64,000 nucleotides of DNA from Cryptomeria japonica (Eukaryota; Streptophyta; Pinopsida; Cupressales; Cupressaceae): contig NC_081405.1 in NCBI RefSeq assembly GCF_030272615.1, positions 23,947,772-24,011,771 of the forward strand, in the 5' to 3' direction. The notes beneath the pieces were generated by a model that had not been told where the DNA came from, ran no database searches, and worked only from the letters and a program-made list of their open reading frames with translations. The translations under genes and the position numbers were made by a program. The first letter of the stretch is position 1. Each line of letters opens with the position of its first letter. Below are positions 45,870 through 58,653 of this stretch, piece by piece.

Positions 45870-48809
45870 GGCAAGCCAATCGGTGAAGAATCAACAGAAA
45901 CAGGGGAAGTGATCCAACTTCAAGGAAACAGAATTCCTAAAGGCCTGGTTTCTTTGGAGCATCTTTTTGGTAGAAAGGATGACAGTACTCTAAAGAAAGA
46001 TATTGATTCTAATAAGAAAAAAAAGGAACATGACAAGATCAACATTGGAAGTGAAGAGGACCCTAAGCTGATTTCTATAGGCAAAACCTGTTCTGCAAGG
46101 GAAAAGAGGAACTTATCTGAGCTTTTAATCCAATATCAAGATGTTTTTGCATGGGGTTATGGTGACTTAAAAAATTTCAGAAATGGTGAATTCGTGCATC
46201 ACATACCATTGAAACCAGGGGCCACCACCTTCAAACAAAAGCTTAGAAATTACAACCCCAAAGTTTCAGAAGCCATTTTTAGAGAGGTAGAAAAGATGTT
46301 GAAGGCTCGTATAATTTACCCAATACATCATTCAACATGGGTGGCAAATATCGTTCCGGTAAAGAAAAAGAACGGCGAAATAAGGATTTGTGTAGACTTT
46401 AGGATTCTGAATCAAGCAAGCCTTAAAGATAACTATGCGCTTCCTACTATGGATCATGTATTGCAGTCAGTAGCTGGATCCGAAGTAATGTCGATGCTGG
46501 ATGGTTACTCAGGATATAATCAGATTAGTGTCGCCCTAGAAGATCAACACAAAACAGCCTTCATCACTCGCTGGGGTACTTTTGCTTACAACCGGATGCC
46601 TTTTGGTCTAATTAATGCCGGAGCTACTTTTCAGCGAGCGATGAATTCCTCTTTCAAAGACCTGCGAGATAAGATAATTGTTATATATCTTGATGATTTA
46701 ACTGTCTATTCTAAAAGAAGGAAACATCATTTGAGGGACTTAGAGAAGGTGCTGGAGAGATGTAGACAGCATGGTATATCTTTGAATCCGAAGAAGTCTA
46801 TTTTCTTCGTTGAAGAAGGCAAATTGCTCGGGCATGTTGTTTCTAAAGAGGGTATAAAAATCGACCCAGAGAGGGTGAAAGCAATACAGAAGCTGGTTCT
46901 GCCTACAAATAGAAGTGATTTGAAATCTTTCTTTGGTCAGATCAATTGCCTGAGAAGTTTTGTACCCGAATTTTCTGAAAAGGTGAGATACATGCTGGAC
47001 ATGATGAGCGAGAAACGTCCTTTCAGATGGCAAGAAGAGGGTAAGAAAGCTTTTGAAGATATCAAAACAGCTATCGCAAGTGCTCCAATGCTGGTAAGCC
47101 CTAATTTTGAGAAAGACTTCATTATTTATTGTTACGCTTCTAAGCATTCTCTATCTAGTATTTTAACCCAACCCAATGATGAAGGAAAAGAAGCTCCAAT
47201 CGCCTTCATGAGTGTTCCATTGAAGAAGCATGAATTAAATTATAGTCCAACAAAAAAACATGCCTTTGTTGTAGTAAGGGCATTGAAACAATTCAGGTAT
47301 TACATACTGCACTCTCATTCTGTTGTATATGTGCCCGAGACCGCAGTCAAAAGTATCTTAACTCAGCAAGAAGTAGGAATGAATAAACGAGCGACTTGGG
47401 TAGCTAAAGTGCAGGAATATGATTTAACAATCAAACCTACTTCTCTGGTAAGGGGGCGTGGTTTATGCAAAATGATAGCTGAGAATAGAAATGTGTCTCC
47501 CGATAAATCCGATGAAGCCCATACGGTTTTACTGGTCAGCCTAACAGATCCTTGGTTCTCTGACATTGCATATTTTCTTTCATACGGTGAATGCCCATTA
47601 AATATGAATTATAAAGAAAGACAGAATCTCAGACTGAAAGCTGCCAAATATGTAATTTCAGATGGTGTTCTATATAAGAGGGGAATCGATGGAACATTTT
47701 TAAGGTGCGTGGATGCAGAGCAACAAGAAAAATTGTTAAAAGCGTACCATTCTGAGGCTTGCGGAGGGCACTTTTCATCCACTGTTACTGCCTTTAAAAT
47801 TCTCAGGAATTGTTTTTACTGGCCAGGTATGTTCAAAGATGCTTATAAATTTGTGAAAAACTATGAGAAATGTCAACTTTTTACTGGACGTCCTCAACTA
47901 GCAGCATTACCTCTCAGACCTGTAGTAATTGATGAACCGTTTCAACAATGGGGCATCGACTTTATTGGACCTATAAACCCTCCATCAAGCGCTGGACATA
48001 TCTACATTCTAACAGCGATAGATTATTTCACTAAATGGGTGGAGGCGATTCCAACGAAGAAATCTAACTCTCAAGTGGTATGCGAATTTCTAATGGAGCA
48101 AATTTTTGTTAGATTTGGTGTACCTCAGAAAGTGGTTTCAGATAATGCCACTTATTTCTCATCGGAGGAAATATCACTTTTCTGTTACGAGCATGGTGTA
48201 TCATTGGCACATTCATCAGATTATTTCCCACAGGGAAATGGGCAGGCAGAGTCCAGCAATAAGAATCTAGTGGCCATCATAAAAAAACTGGTATCTGACA
48301 ATTCCCGAGATTGGCACAAAAGGCTCTATGAAGCATTGTGGGTAGATCGGATCACACCAAAAAGAGCTATTGGGATGGCTCCATTTGAATTAGTATATGG
48401 GATTGGAGCTCAGGTATCTTTACCCCTGGAGTTATGAGCTGCTAAATTGCAATCGGTCATTGAAGATCAATTCTTTAAAAATTCATTAGAGAAGAGGGTC
48501 ATGTATCTGCACAAGTTGGAAAATGAGAGAAGCAAATTAGTTGATCACATCACAGAACACCAGATGAATGTGAAGCGCATCTTTGACAGGAAAGCTCGAC
48601 CAAGAAATTTTCTTAAGAATGATGAAGTACTCCTGTGGGATAAGAGGAAAGAACCAAAAGGAGCACACAGAAAATTTGAATCTCTTTGGAAAGGTCTGTT
48701 CTTTATTTCAGAAATTGTTGGTCCTAACACTTTCCATTTGAGGTACCCAGATGGAACAATTCTGCCTTTTACATATAATGGGCAGGATTTGAAGCTGGTC
48801 AAATTCTAA
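45870..48809 (+). pseudogene. Element H reverse transcriptase, second RNase H, integrase
   Basis: It is in frame with the gag-protease part. RT has KKNGEIRICVDFRILNQASL, MPFGLINAGATFQRAM and the catalytic YLDD (about 46686). The following Gypsy-type RNase H looks inactive: the usual first Asp reads Tyr (IIYCYASKHS), and the usual Glu of the YSPT-E-KE block is absent (YSPTKKHAFVVV). Integrase has the zinc HH..C region, with the first Cys replaced by Tyr (NYEKCQ). The DDE core is preserved in GIDFIGP, VSDNATYFSS and GNGQAESSNK. A TGA at 48435-48437 (LEL*AAKLQ, fits Arg) precedes 120 more codons to the stop at 48807-48809. Confidence 0.9.
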
Positions 48810-48959
48810 GTTTTGATGTCCCCTGATGTGTACATAGTATTTTGTTGTGTCTAGTTTTTTCATTCTTGTTGTTTTCTTTCCTGTCCGTTGTGTTGAGTTT
48901 TATCTCCTATTTCTGAATTCTCTGTGTATTCCGCATACACAGTCCCCAGTCAGAGCCCC
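48810..48959 (+). other. Element H 3' untranslated region before the 3' LTR
   Basis: These 150 bp are T-rich and then C-rich (cagtccccagtcagagcccc directly before TGTTAG). No purine-rich PPT is seen at the LTR boundary, where one is expected. Confidence 0.6.
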
Positions 48960-51900
48960 TGTTAGTTGTGTTTAGAGTCGCCATATTAATTCAAGGGTTC
49001 CCCTTTGAAAAACCCCGCCTATCTTATTCGAGGCTCCCCCTTCATCATCTAAGTGTCTATCATCCTTTGAAGAAGTTGGTCAAGGTCGCAAGCTTCCGCG
49101 GTCATTCCTCCCCTTCCTTTTGAATCGCTTCGAATCATTTCGAACCTCGGTTCGAAGTAGTTCAAAGTGGTTCGACCAAATTTTTCACACTAATACTCTT
49201 TCTTTGGCAGGAAGTATCTTTTATTGCAGCGGTCTTCTTTGAAATACTTTGAACCATTTTGAAGCTCGGTTCAAGCTTATTCAAAGTGGTTCTTGACAAG
49301 TGTTGACGGCGGGAGTTTATTTTTGGAGTACGATGCGCCGCCTTTCTCTCAAGCAATCAATGGTCCCGTCAGCATGTCAAATCAAAAGATTTTATTTCTT
49401 TTTCGAGGGAAAGGGCATCATTTTTATGAGTGTGAGTAGACCTTTGTTTTAGAAATGACTGGATACTGCATGAAATCAATTATTATTAACTCATGCGAAA
49501 GGGTAAATCATTAATCGAGGCATTTATGTATCGACGCCTCGAGCATGTCAATCCTGATGTGAGGTGATGAACTATCATTATCCGATCTTCCCATGTATAA
49601 GGTTTCCCTATGATAAATTTTCATTCAGTTGCCTGGTAAGTTATCCAAAAAAAAAAAGGAAAAGGAAAAAGGAAAAGAGGTCCGTTTTCGGAGAGAAGGA
49701 GCAGGTAGGGAAGCTAGAGGAGATTATTTGCTTTTCAACGGAAAGCAGGTGAGAGTTTAGTAACCTTTGTTCTGTTCTGCAAACTATTATTTTCAAAGGT
49801 TTGTCTGAAAGAGGTCTTGCTTGTTTAAGTTGAGAATGAAGTCGGTTATGCATTTTCTCGGTAATGTTTCTAGCCTTGAATGTAAAAGGCCAGTGATTTG
49901 TGATATCAATTTAGAAGGGGTAAATGTGGAGAGTCTGCAAGCAATCTTTCTTGCGAATACGGAAGAAGTTAAGGGATGTATGGAAATATTAACGAGCGGG
50001 TTAATTGAAGCTGCTGCGTTTCCCCCTGCCTTCGTAAACCCTAAACTCCTACAACTTTGCATTGACCATTATGATGTAAGAAGCAAGAGCATAGTCAACA
50101 AAGATGGTAATACCATACTTACTGTCTCCAGGGAAACCATTTCATCTATTTTAAAATTAACAGCAAGTACCTTTGCCGCTTTCTCACCCATTCAAGCTGA
50201 AGCTGAGTATCGGGAAAACCCTGGTGTGTACCGAAACACCCTTGCCAGGAAATGGACCAAGGTTAACTATGGAGGTGGGTCTAGACTCCCCAAGGTCATT
50301 ACTAGAAGCCACATGAAACCCCACATACACGACCTGGTGGTATTATTACACAGGGTGAAAGGTTCAGCTGATGTATGTTTGTTCGAAGAATGGATGTATA
50401 GGTACATTGAAATTATCTTAAAGGGTGAACAATGGATGGATTGGGCGGAGATTATTGCCACTTCTCTGAGAAGTCAGCTCAAACGCACCAAAGAGTCTGG
50501 AGAAGATTTTCGTATGGCCTCATATTTGACTTACTGTATTGCCTGCACGTGTGATCTCACCACTCTTCCGCATGAGGTATGGAATGAGGAAATGACCATC
50601 TTCCAATATTGTCCGTTGTTACAAAAAGACAGAGTTCTGGAGGATTTCCGCAAGGTGCATGATGTATTATTTGAAAACATTTATTCGGCTCTAGAAGGTG
50701 TTCAGATGCCACGACTCTCTCCTGAATCGCTGAGGCTGGTTCAACATTATGGGAGTTCTTTTATTCAGTTTCCTAGGTTCACATATTTGAGAGTCGGAAG
50801 GTTTGAAGAAGAACCTGTGAAGTTACCTCGATATGCCCTTGATTGTTTCATTTTAGCCGAATTGTGCAGGCAACTTTCTGCTATTATTAAGGAAAATCTC
50901 CCTCAGGAGAAATGGGAAATGGTTTTCCCTATTAAGCTGCGCTCTTTGGTCTGTAATAACATGAATAACGCTTCCATCATTGGAAGCAATCTGCTGGGAT
51001 TCAATCTAGGTTTCTACTGCAGCAGGAGAAACTTCGATAGTAAGGGATATGCAGCCCTAACCCTCGGCCTTGAAATCAACTCATCAGTTGCTCCGCAGCT
51101 AGAAGATCTATGGGAAGACTGTGAAAATGAAGAAGAAGTCTTGAAAAAGGATCATTCTAGACTCACCTTACAGCAAATTAGCTCTTTCAAATTGAAGTTC
51201 GAAACACAAGGAATCGCCGAAGATGGTTCATTTTTAGTTGAACCCGGATGGGAAGGATCAAACGAAGCAAAATCCTTGACAGTTGATTGGAGCAAGGAGG
51301 AAGATGATGATATTAATTTGAGAGCCAGATCCATATTAACTTATACAGATGATTGGCTGCAAAGGAAAAGAAATGGAAACATCATTGAGTCTTCTCCTAA
51401 GGTGATCTCTCTCTCAGAACCGCTTCAATCTGACATTCCACTTTCTCATGTTGCAGGTGATGCACTGGCTTCAGATAAGAAAATAAAGTCTCCTTCTCGA
51501 TCACAAGTCATGGCTCCTAGGATGAGATCCCATTCCAGGAACAAAGTTTTGAAGCAACCTAGTTTCCAGAAGCAGAAAATGACATCACCAGAGCGGGATT
51601 CAAGTGACAAGTTCGCTCTCCCAGATGGAGCAGATGATGAAGTCCAATTCATTGAAACACCAAAGACAGATCAACCCAATTTCTTGACTCCGACTAAAGA
51701 TACTCAGATGACATCAACTACTCCCACTGTTCCTTTATGGTTGTCAAATTCAATCAATAAGAAGCGGAGTTTGCAACCAGTGGCCACACCAGTAAAAGAT
51801 ATTGTCACTAGGTATGTGGCTAGAGGGTCTAAAACAAAGAAAATGAAAATGGATGCTTGTCTCAATAAAGATCCAGTGACGGGAAAAATCATAGCGGAGG

Positions 51901-53713
51901 TGGCTACTTATAAACAAAAAAGGGAGTCAGGGGAAATTGATGAGGAAGGATTCAAAGTCACTTCTATTGAACTGGGTGTTCTCAATAGGAATACTGGTGA
52001 TAATTTCTTTAAATTTTCTACTGACCACATGCTCACGCAATCAGAAAAAGATTCTAGAGAGAAGAAAGAATTGAAAGCAATGGTGGTGACGATGGCCGCA
52101 TACATCAATTCGCTGATTAATTTAGGGCCTAACCCAATAATCCAGCTGCCTCAGCCATTCGATCCAAATTCTGCCGAAAGCCAGCAATTGATGAAACAGA
52201 TGCAGAGGGGAAAATTGTTGTCTGACGCTGTGGTTAGCTAGGTAAATAGCATATTAGATCAAGGGAATAAATTTATTTCCGAAGTTACTAGTATCTATTC
52301 CGAGGGTGAGGCATTGCTCGGGGAAATTCAAACTTTGATACCAGTATGGGAGACAGAATTGTCACGGTGCCAAACTATAGTTTCCCGAGTAACAGAGGTT
52401 GAAAAGTTTGGAGTTCTCAAATTCTTAAGTGAAAACCCCATGAAAGCCGTGGACCCGTGCATATTATTTGTCCTGAAAAGTAATATGAGTTGGAAGGAGT
52501 CCATCTATAAAGAGGCCATCAAAGAGGTCCAAGGCGTCAAGAATCAAATCACAGACATGCATAAGGAACTGGTTAAAGACATGAAGATTGTTAACCCCAC
52601 AGGCATCTTACAATTGGATGAAGGCAGCATGGACATTGAAGTGTTAACCAAAAGTTTCACCGAAGCAGTTGAATGGATTAGGGACAAAGAAACGCCAAAG
52701 GTTGATGATTTCACTTCGTTGGCAGGTATAGAATCCATGTTGCGCCTCAATGAGAAACTGATGCCATGTCAGAGCCTAAAGATGAAGGAGTATAGGTGGC
52801 AGAAGGACGCATGTAGAGCCCGGCCGATGAGTTTAAAGAACCCGCACTCACATGCCACGCATGAATTCACGTCTACTTTCTGGAGCTGGAAGTTGGTACG
52901 TCAAACCGTCGGAGATGAGAAGGAAGCCTGCGAATATAGTGGAAACTGAATCGTCACCCGCTGACGTTCTATCTTTTTGATAACTGCTTTTTAGTTTCAT
53001 AACAGTTTCTTGTATTAACCCGATAGGGCTAGGTTTTCAGGGAGGCCCTTCGGGATTTTAAAGAGAAAACTATAAATGCTGGGGCATTGAACTGTTTATA
53101 GATATTAGCAATAGGGAAGAAAGAATAGCAGATTAGTTATAGCCTTAAGATAGATTTTTCTGAAGAACAGTGATCAAGGATAGTATATGCATGTTTTAGC
53201 TTTCAAAGACTTTGTGCATTGAAGTTGGACATACATATATGAAAAATTTCGAGTTATGCTTTGAAACTTTGTGTTCTCGGTGTTGAATTATTATCACTTT
53301 GTGGAGGTAATTCGACGATTCGAAAGTTCCTTATTGCTGTTGGTTAGTCGTAAGTTCATCTATTTTCTGTTTTGAAATATGTTGAGAATCTAGCAGAAAA
53401 AATTTATTCTTTGAAATAGATTTTGTTGATTATATGTGTGTGAATCTTTTCATTTTCGAGCTGTATTTTGTAATTACCTCACTACCTAGGAGTAGTTGAG
53501 AGAACCTTATGCACTTTCAGGAAAAAGTGTAATTGTAAAAACTGAATTCATTGCAAATCAGATGAGGGAGCTGTACCTGTAGAAAATTCAGGGAGGAAGT
53601 TAAAGTAAAATTAATACTTTCTCAACTGTAGTGAATGATTCTATTCTCTTCATAATATTGGGCATAGAGTAAATTAAGAGAAGTTGAGTGAGAGGACAAT
53701 CTGTTCACTAACA
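48960..53713 (+). repeat. Element H 3' LTR (4,754 bp)
   Basis: It is the same length as the 5' LTR with no net indels. The purine tract is at 49647-49680 and the TATA box CTATAAAT at 53070-53077. It joins the 547-bp repeat copy directly at 53714. Confidence 0.92.
49836..52949 (+). pseudogene. LTR-encoded ORF of element H, copy 2 (one nonsense codon)
   Basis: ATG 49836 starts the same 1,037-codon frame as copy 1. It reads through the position of the first copy's TAA and carries its own single TAG at 52239-52241, where copy 1 has TGG. After that it is open to the TGA at 52947-52949. No indels separate the two copies. The two different single nonsense changes imply that the source element had an intact ORF when H inserted. 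Substitutions between copies in the frame are often amino-acid changing, as expected for neutral decay after insertion. Confidence 0.85.
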
Positions 53714-54260
53714 AATAAATCAATTACAAATAAATCAATATTCGATGCATCATGTCGGCTTAATGCATTTACAATAATAATAAATTATCTCCATAACATG
53801 TCTTGTTGATCTGGAATAGATATGCTTGCCGGTGCATAACCTAGACCTATTTATCAGTAACAATAAATATGTAAACCCGAATAAACTAATAACCAATTTG
53901 CCAAAACCAAATTATCAAATCATGTCTTCGACATAACCAGGTGGTCTCTAAGTCATTCTAGGTGCCGGTGAACAATATAACCTGTCGGTGAACCAAATAC
54001 CGGTGACTGTGCAAAAGTCACTGACTTGCTGGTGAACAAAACAAAGATCTCCAAGTGCCAATAAGTGTTGACAAGTGATGGCAGGTGTTGACATCAATGA
54101 CAAAACTATATCAACATATCCAAAATATCAACAATCTCCCCCTTTGGCATTGATGGCAACACAAGATGGAAAAACCATCAAAGTGTCAAAACATAAATGC
54201 TAAAAACCAACAATCTCCCAAAGAGATCATTAACCAAAAATGAAAATACAGATACATAGA
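53714..54260. repeat. 547-bp direct repeat flanking element H, right copy
   Basis: It is a second copy of 37465-38011, so it holds an extra G LTR end, PPT and inverted-repeat arm. G sequence beyond the insertion point continues from 54261. ACAA is shared at the H/repeat junction and the original G sequence, a possible microhomology. Confidence 0.9.
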
Positions 54261-54494
54261 GTAACAATCTCTCCCCCAATGAATAATCTCTCCAAAAGAT
54301 AATGTGTTTTTCCATAGATATCTCTCCCCCTTCGACATCAAATGCCAAAGCAATACAAAAACCAGATACAAATAGTTCATAGAACTTATTACAAAACACC
54401 AACTACTCCCCCTAAGAAGTAGCTCTCCTCATCAAAGCTAGAAAAAGATTTCTTTGTTAAATCGGTCAGTTGATGACAAGTATCAACTTTCTAA
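54261..54494 (-). promoter_or_regulatory. Element G 3' non-coding region with repeated polypurine tracts
   Basis: On the minus strand, G-run tracts occur near 54274, 54328 and 54407, besides the boundary PPT at 37885-37898 and its duplicate at 54134-54147. No gene is seen. The short frames at 54178-54402 overlap these tracts and are rejected. Confidence 0.55.
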
Positions 54495-56700
54495 GTCTCT
54501 ACCGGTGGGGGTGGTAGGACTCCAAGCTGTTCTTTGAGATATTCAAAAGTTTCCTTAGGCAAAGGCTTAGTAAAAATATCTGCAATCTCCTCTTTAGTAT
54601 TCACATAAACCAATTTCACTTATTTTGCTTCAAAATTCTCTTTCAGAAAATTTAATTTGATAGAAACATGTTTGATTTTAGAGTGAAGTATCAAATTCTT
54701 AGATATATCAATTGTTGTTGTATTATCACAGTAAATAATTATAGGTTCCTTGCAATTTACCTTTATGTTCTTCAACATTTGCTTGATCCATAATACCTGT
54801 GTACAATTAGTTGTTGTTGCAACATATTCTAATTCTGCTATTGATAGACTTGTACAACTCAATTTCTTGCTCAACCATGAAATTAGTTTGTTACCAAGAA
54901 AAAATGCTTTGCTGGTGGTTCTTTTTCTATCATCTACATCTCCTGCCCAATTAGCATCTGTGTATGCACATAAATCAAAATTTTCATCTCTAGGATACCA
55001 TAAACCAAGATTTGTAGTGCCTTGTAGATACCGGAAAATCCTTTTTACTGTTGATTCATGATTTTCTTTAGGATTACTCTGAAATCTTGAACAATACATA
55101 TTGCATTCATAATATCAGGTCTTGTTTGTGTCAAATGCAGTAAACCTCCTATCATGAATTTGTATCTTGTTGGATTAATAGGTGTTGATTCATCCTTCAA
55201 TGATAGTTTATCAGTTGTAGTCATAGGTGTGCCTACTGGTTTATAGTTTTCCATGCCAAATTTCTTGAGTAACTCTTTCAAGTACTTAGATTGATATAGT
55301 AATATACCTTTATCAGTCTATGAAATCTGCAATCCTAAAAAGAATTTTATCTCTCCAATCATAGACATTTCAAATTCTTGCTACATTTTGTTAGAAAAGT
55401 CTTTACACAACCCATCTTCTCCTCCAAAGATTATATCATCAACAAAAACTTTAATAACCAAGATGTCATCATTAGTCACTTTATAGTATAGATTTTTGTC
55501 AGCATTACCTTTAGTGTAACCAAGCTTCAAAAGATATTTGTCCAATCTAGCATACCAAGCTCTAGGAGCTTGCTTTAGTCCATATAAAGCTTTCCTTAAC
55601 CTGCAAACCATATCCTTGTCATTTGTCAAAGAAAATCCATCAAGTTGTTCAATATAAACTTCTTCTTCAAGATCTCCATTCAGAAATGTATAACATACAT
55701 TTGATATACTTTATAATTCTTGTGAGCTGCAAAAGCCAATAAAGGTCTGACTGCCTCAATTCTAGCTACCGGTGCAAATGTTTCATTGTAATCAATTCCT
55801 TCTTTTTGAGAATATCCCTTACACACTAATCTTTCTTTATTTCTGATTACCTTACCATATTTATTAAGTTTATTTATGAAAAAACCCATTTAGTTCCAAT
55901 TACATTTTTGTCTTTAGGTTGGGGAACTAATGACCAAGTGTTATTCCTTTCAATTTGTTCCAATTCATCTTCCATAGCTTTAATCCAATATTTATTTTCA
56001 CATGCCTCATTAATTGATGTAGGTTCAATTTGAGAAATAATACATACCTTTTCATTTGTCAATCTTCCTCTAGTCATAACTCCATGAAATTTATTTCCAA
56101 TTATTTGATCTTCAAAATCATTCAATCTTACATATCAGGGTGTTTTTACTTGTTGTTCTTCAGTAACTGTTGAATCTTGAAATGATGCTAGAGTCACTGG
56201 ATTAGCATTTTGTACTAGTGTACTCATAATAGATTCATTGGTGATTATCTCTATTGCCATTTCAAAGTCTATGTACCTTGAATTTCCTCTAAACTATTCA
56301 TCAATTTTCACATTTGCACTCTCAACAATTTTCTGTAATCTCTTGTTAAAACATCTATATGCCTTTCTCTTAGATGAATAACCAAGAAATATTCCTTCAT
56401 CACTTCTAGGATCAAATTTTCTAATATACTCATCTCTTCTAATATAGCATTTACTTCCAAATATTCTAAAATATTTAAGAGTAGGAGTATTACCAAACCA
56501 TAATTCATGAGGGGTCTTATTGGTTTCTCCTCTGATGTGAATTATGTTAAATGTGTAAATGGTTGTATTGACCGCTTCTCTCCAATAAATATGAGGTAGA
56601 TTTTCTTTTGATATCATACTTCTAGCTACATCCAAGTGAGTTATGTTCTTCCTTTCCACAACTCCATTCTACTGGGGTGTCCGGGGTGCTGATAACTATC
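54495..56700 (-). pseudogene. Element G integrase end, reverse transcriptase, RNase H
   Basis: Fragments in several frames give the integrase C-terminal part (56659-56294: TPHELWFGNTPTLKYF), the RT opening (56125-55874: [12 protein letters not shown]) and RT continuing (55889-55680, 55629-55381) with ALYGLKQAPRAWYA and the catalytic VFVDDI intact (about 55440). RNase H follows (55099-54620: CAYTDANW, LSIAELEY, YCDNTTTID). Frame changes occur near 55880, 55690 and 55090. A frame past the stop at 54620 ends LGVLPPPPVET near 54495, matching the C-termini of C and F. Confidence 0.83.
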
Positions 56701-58596
56701 TTCTGATCCCATTCACTTCACAGAATGTATTAAATTACTTAAATGTAAATTCTCCTCCTTGACCTGATCTCAAACATTTTATTTTCTTGTCAGTTTCATT
56801 CTCTACCATTACCTTGAATAGTTTGAACTTCCCAAATGCTTCAGATTTCTCCCTAAGAAAAGTAACCCAACACATTCTAGAATAGTCATCAATGATTAGC
56901 ATAAAATACCTATCTCCTTATATACTTCTAGTTCTTGTTGGACCATATAAATCAGTATGAATTAAATCAAGAACATTGTTAGATTTCTTTGGAATACTCT
57001 TGAAAGTTGCTCTAACTTGCTTTCCTAATTGACATTCCTTACATACTGGATTGTGAGGTTTAACAATCTTAAGTAAATCTCCAACTACCTTAGTTGTACT
57101 GATTTTCACAATGCAATCAAAATTTACATGACAAAGTCTCTTATGCCATAACCAACTTTCATCAATATGTGCAATCAAACATGCTTTCTCATTGTTGTTC
57201 AAATGAAAGATATTACCTCTAGTCTGATTACCGGTTGCAATTTCCAAACCAGTTTTATTTAAGATTTTGCATTTACCATTCTTGAATTGTAATTGAAATC
57301 CTTTTTCAACTAATTGACCAACACTCAAAAGATTATCAGTATTGTGCTTACCATCAAAAGATATAGTTCCTTTTCCTTTGATCATACAAGCTTTATCATC
57401 TCCAAATCTTACTAGACCTCCATTGTAATCCTGAAAGGTTAAGAATTTACTCTTATCACCAGTCATATGATGTGAACATCTTGAATCAATAATCCATTCA
57501 TCCTTATCTTTGACTTTAGCTACCAGGGCCTGCTCTACCGGTTGAACAATAGGTGTAAGATGATCTTCTGTTATAGCAAAAAAATCCCATCCATTGTCTG
57601 TCGGATCCTCATCAGAATCATCAGTAACTCCATTAGCATAATAATAAGATTTGTCTCTATTCTTCTTAAACTTCTATCTCTGGTGATCAGGGTTAGGCTT
57701 ATATGTTCTTTTAGCTTCTTGCCTTAATCTTGAATGTCTATCAAGGCATCTAGAATCCATATGACCAATCTTATTACAGTTAAAACATTTAAAGGGTGCT
57801 TTACCTTCATACTTACTTCCAACTGGACCTTTAGACATTTTCCTTGCAAATAGTGCTTCAAGCTCTTCCAGTTCTTCATTCTCCTGCCTGATTTCTTCAA
57901 GTTCTCTTGCATAGAAGGCTTTCCAATCAGATTTATCAGATGATGATTATGCCTTGAAAGCTAAATCAATTTTGATAGTAGCAATAGGACCAAATTCCTC
58001 AAGTTCAAAAGTTGAAAGTTTTCCCACCAAAGTGTCTCTAGATACTAATGCATTAGGCATTGTTCTTAATTCATTTAGAGCACTAACTTTCATTTTATAT
58101 GCCAGTGGCAAGGCTCTTAAAACTTTAGAAACAATCTCATCTTCACTTAAGGTTCCTCCACAACATTGTATACCCAAAACAATTTCATTTACTCTTTCCA
58201 TAAATCAGAAATCCTTTCATCTTCTTCCATTTTTAGATTTTCATACCTGACCCGGAAGCATTCAAGTTTTGCAATTTTGACTATGGTATCACCTTCATTC
58301 AATGTTTCCAATTTATGCCAAATAGCTTTAGCAGTAGATCTGTCTAATAATCCCATGATTTGTTGATCTGATAATGAACTCAAAAGTGCTTCTTTTGCTT
58401 TGCAATCATTTTCTTCATCTTTAGCCAAGGTTGGTGGATTAGGTTGACCTTGAGTAGCAGCAGTATAACCATTCTGTGTAACATCCCAAATGTCCTTACC
58501 AATGCAATTCAAATGTGTCTCCATCCTGATCTTCCATATCCCATAGTTGGTTCCATCAAGTTTAGGACTGTCCTTCCTGAAATAGTTAGTAGACAT
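56701..58596 (-). pseudogene. Element G gag, protease and integrase
   Basis: ATG 58596 (MSTNYFRKDSPKLDGTNYGI) starts a Copia gag, frameshifted near 58195 and again near 57940. The zinc knuckle is CFNCNKIGHMDSRC. The protease motif reads IIDSRCSHHMTG: the active-site Gly of DSG is replaced by Arg. GAG-pre-integrase (LWHKRLCHVNFDCIV, CKECQLGKQ) and the first integrase Asp (DLIHTDLYGP) are preserved; a stop near 56918 follows. The copy is decayed by both stops and indels. Confidence 0.85.
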
Positions 58597-58653
58597 TGGA
58601 TCTCCTCAAGCTGTTAAACTTCTACAAAATGAGGACTAGGCTTTGATACCAAT

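Larger units (their letters stand above)
38012..53713 (+). mobile_element. Element H: Ty3/Gypsy (Tat-type) retrotransposon with 4.75-kb ORF-bearing LTRs
   Basis: The two LTRs, 38012-42765 and 48960-53713, are both exactly 4,754 bp, start TGTTAGTTG and end CTAACA. I count about 80 substitutions between them (under 2 percent), so the insertion is recent relative to its hosts. A primer-site-like TGGCGACTCTGCTGGGGA lies at 42772-42789, six bases after the 5' LTR. The 6.2-kb interior encodes gag, protease, RNase H, RT, RNase H and integrase. Each LTR carries a sense ORF of about 1,037 codons. The flanks do not show a short target duplication (ATAGA left, AATAA right); a 547-bp duplication of G flanks it instead. 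Confidence 0.93.

Noticed and set aside
46740-47147. Minus-strand 135-codon frame inside H pol
   Set aside because: It is antisense to the well-supported RT/RNase H region; codon content follows the sense gene.
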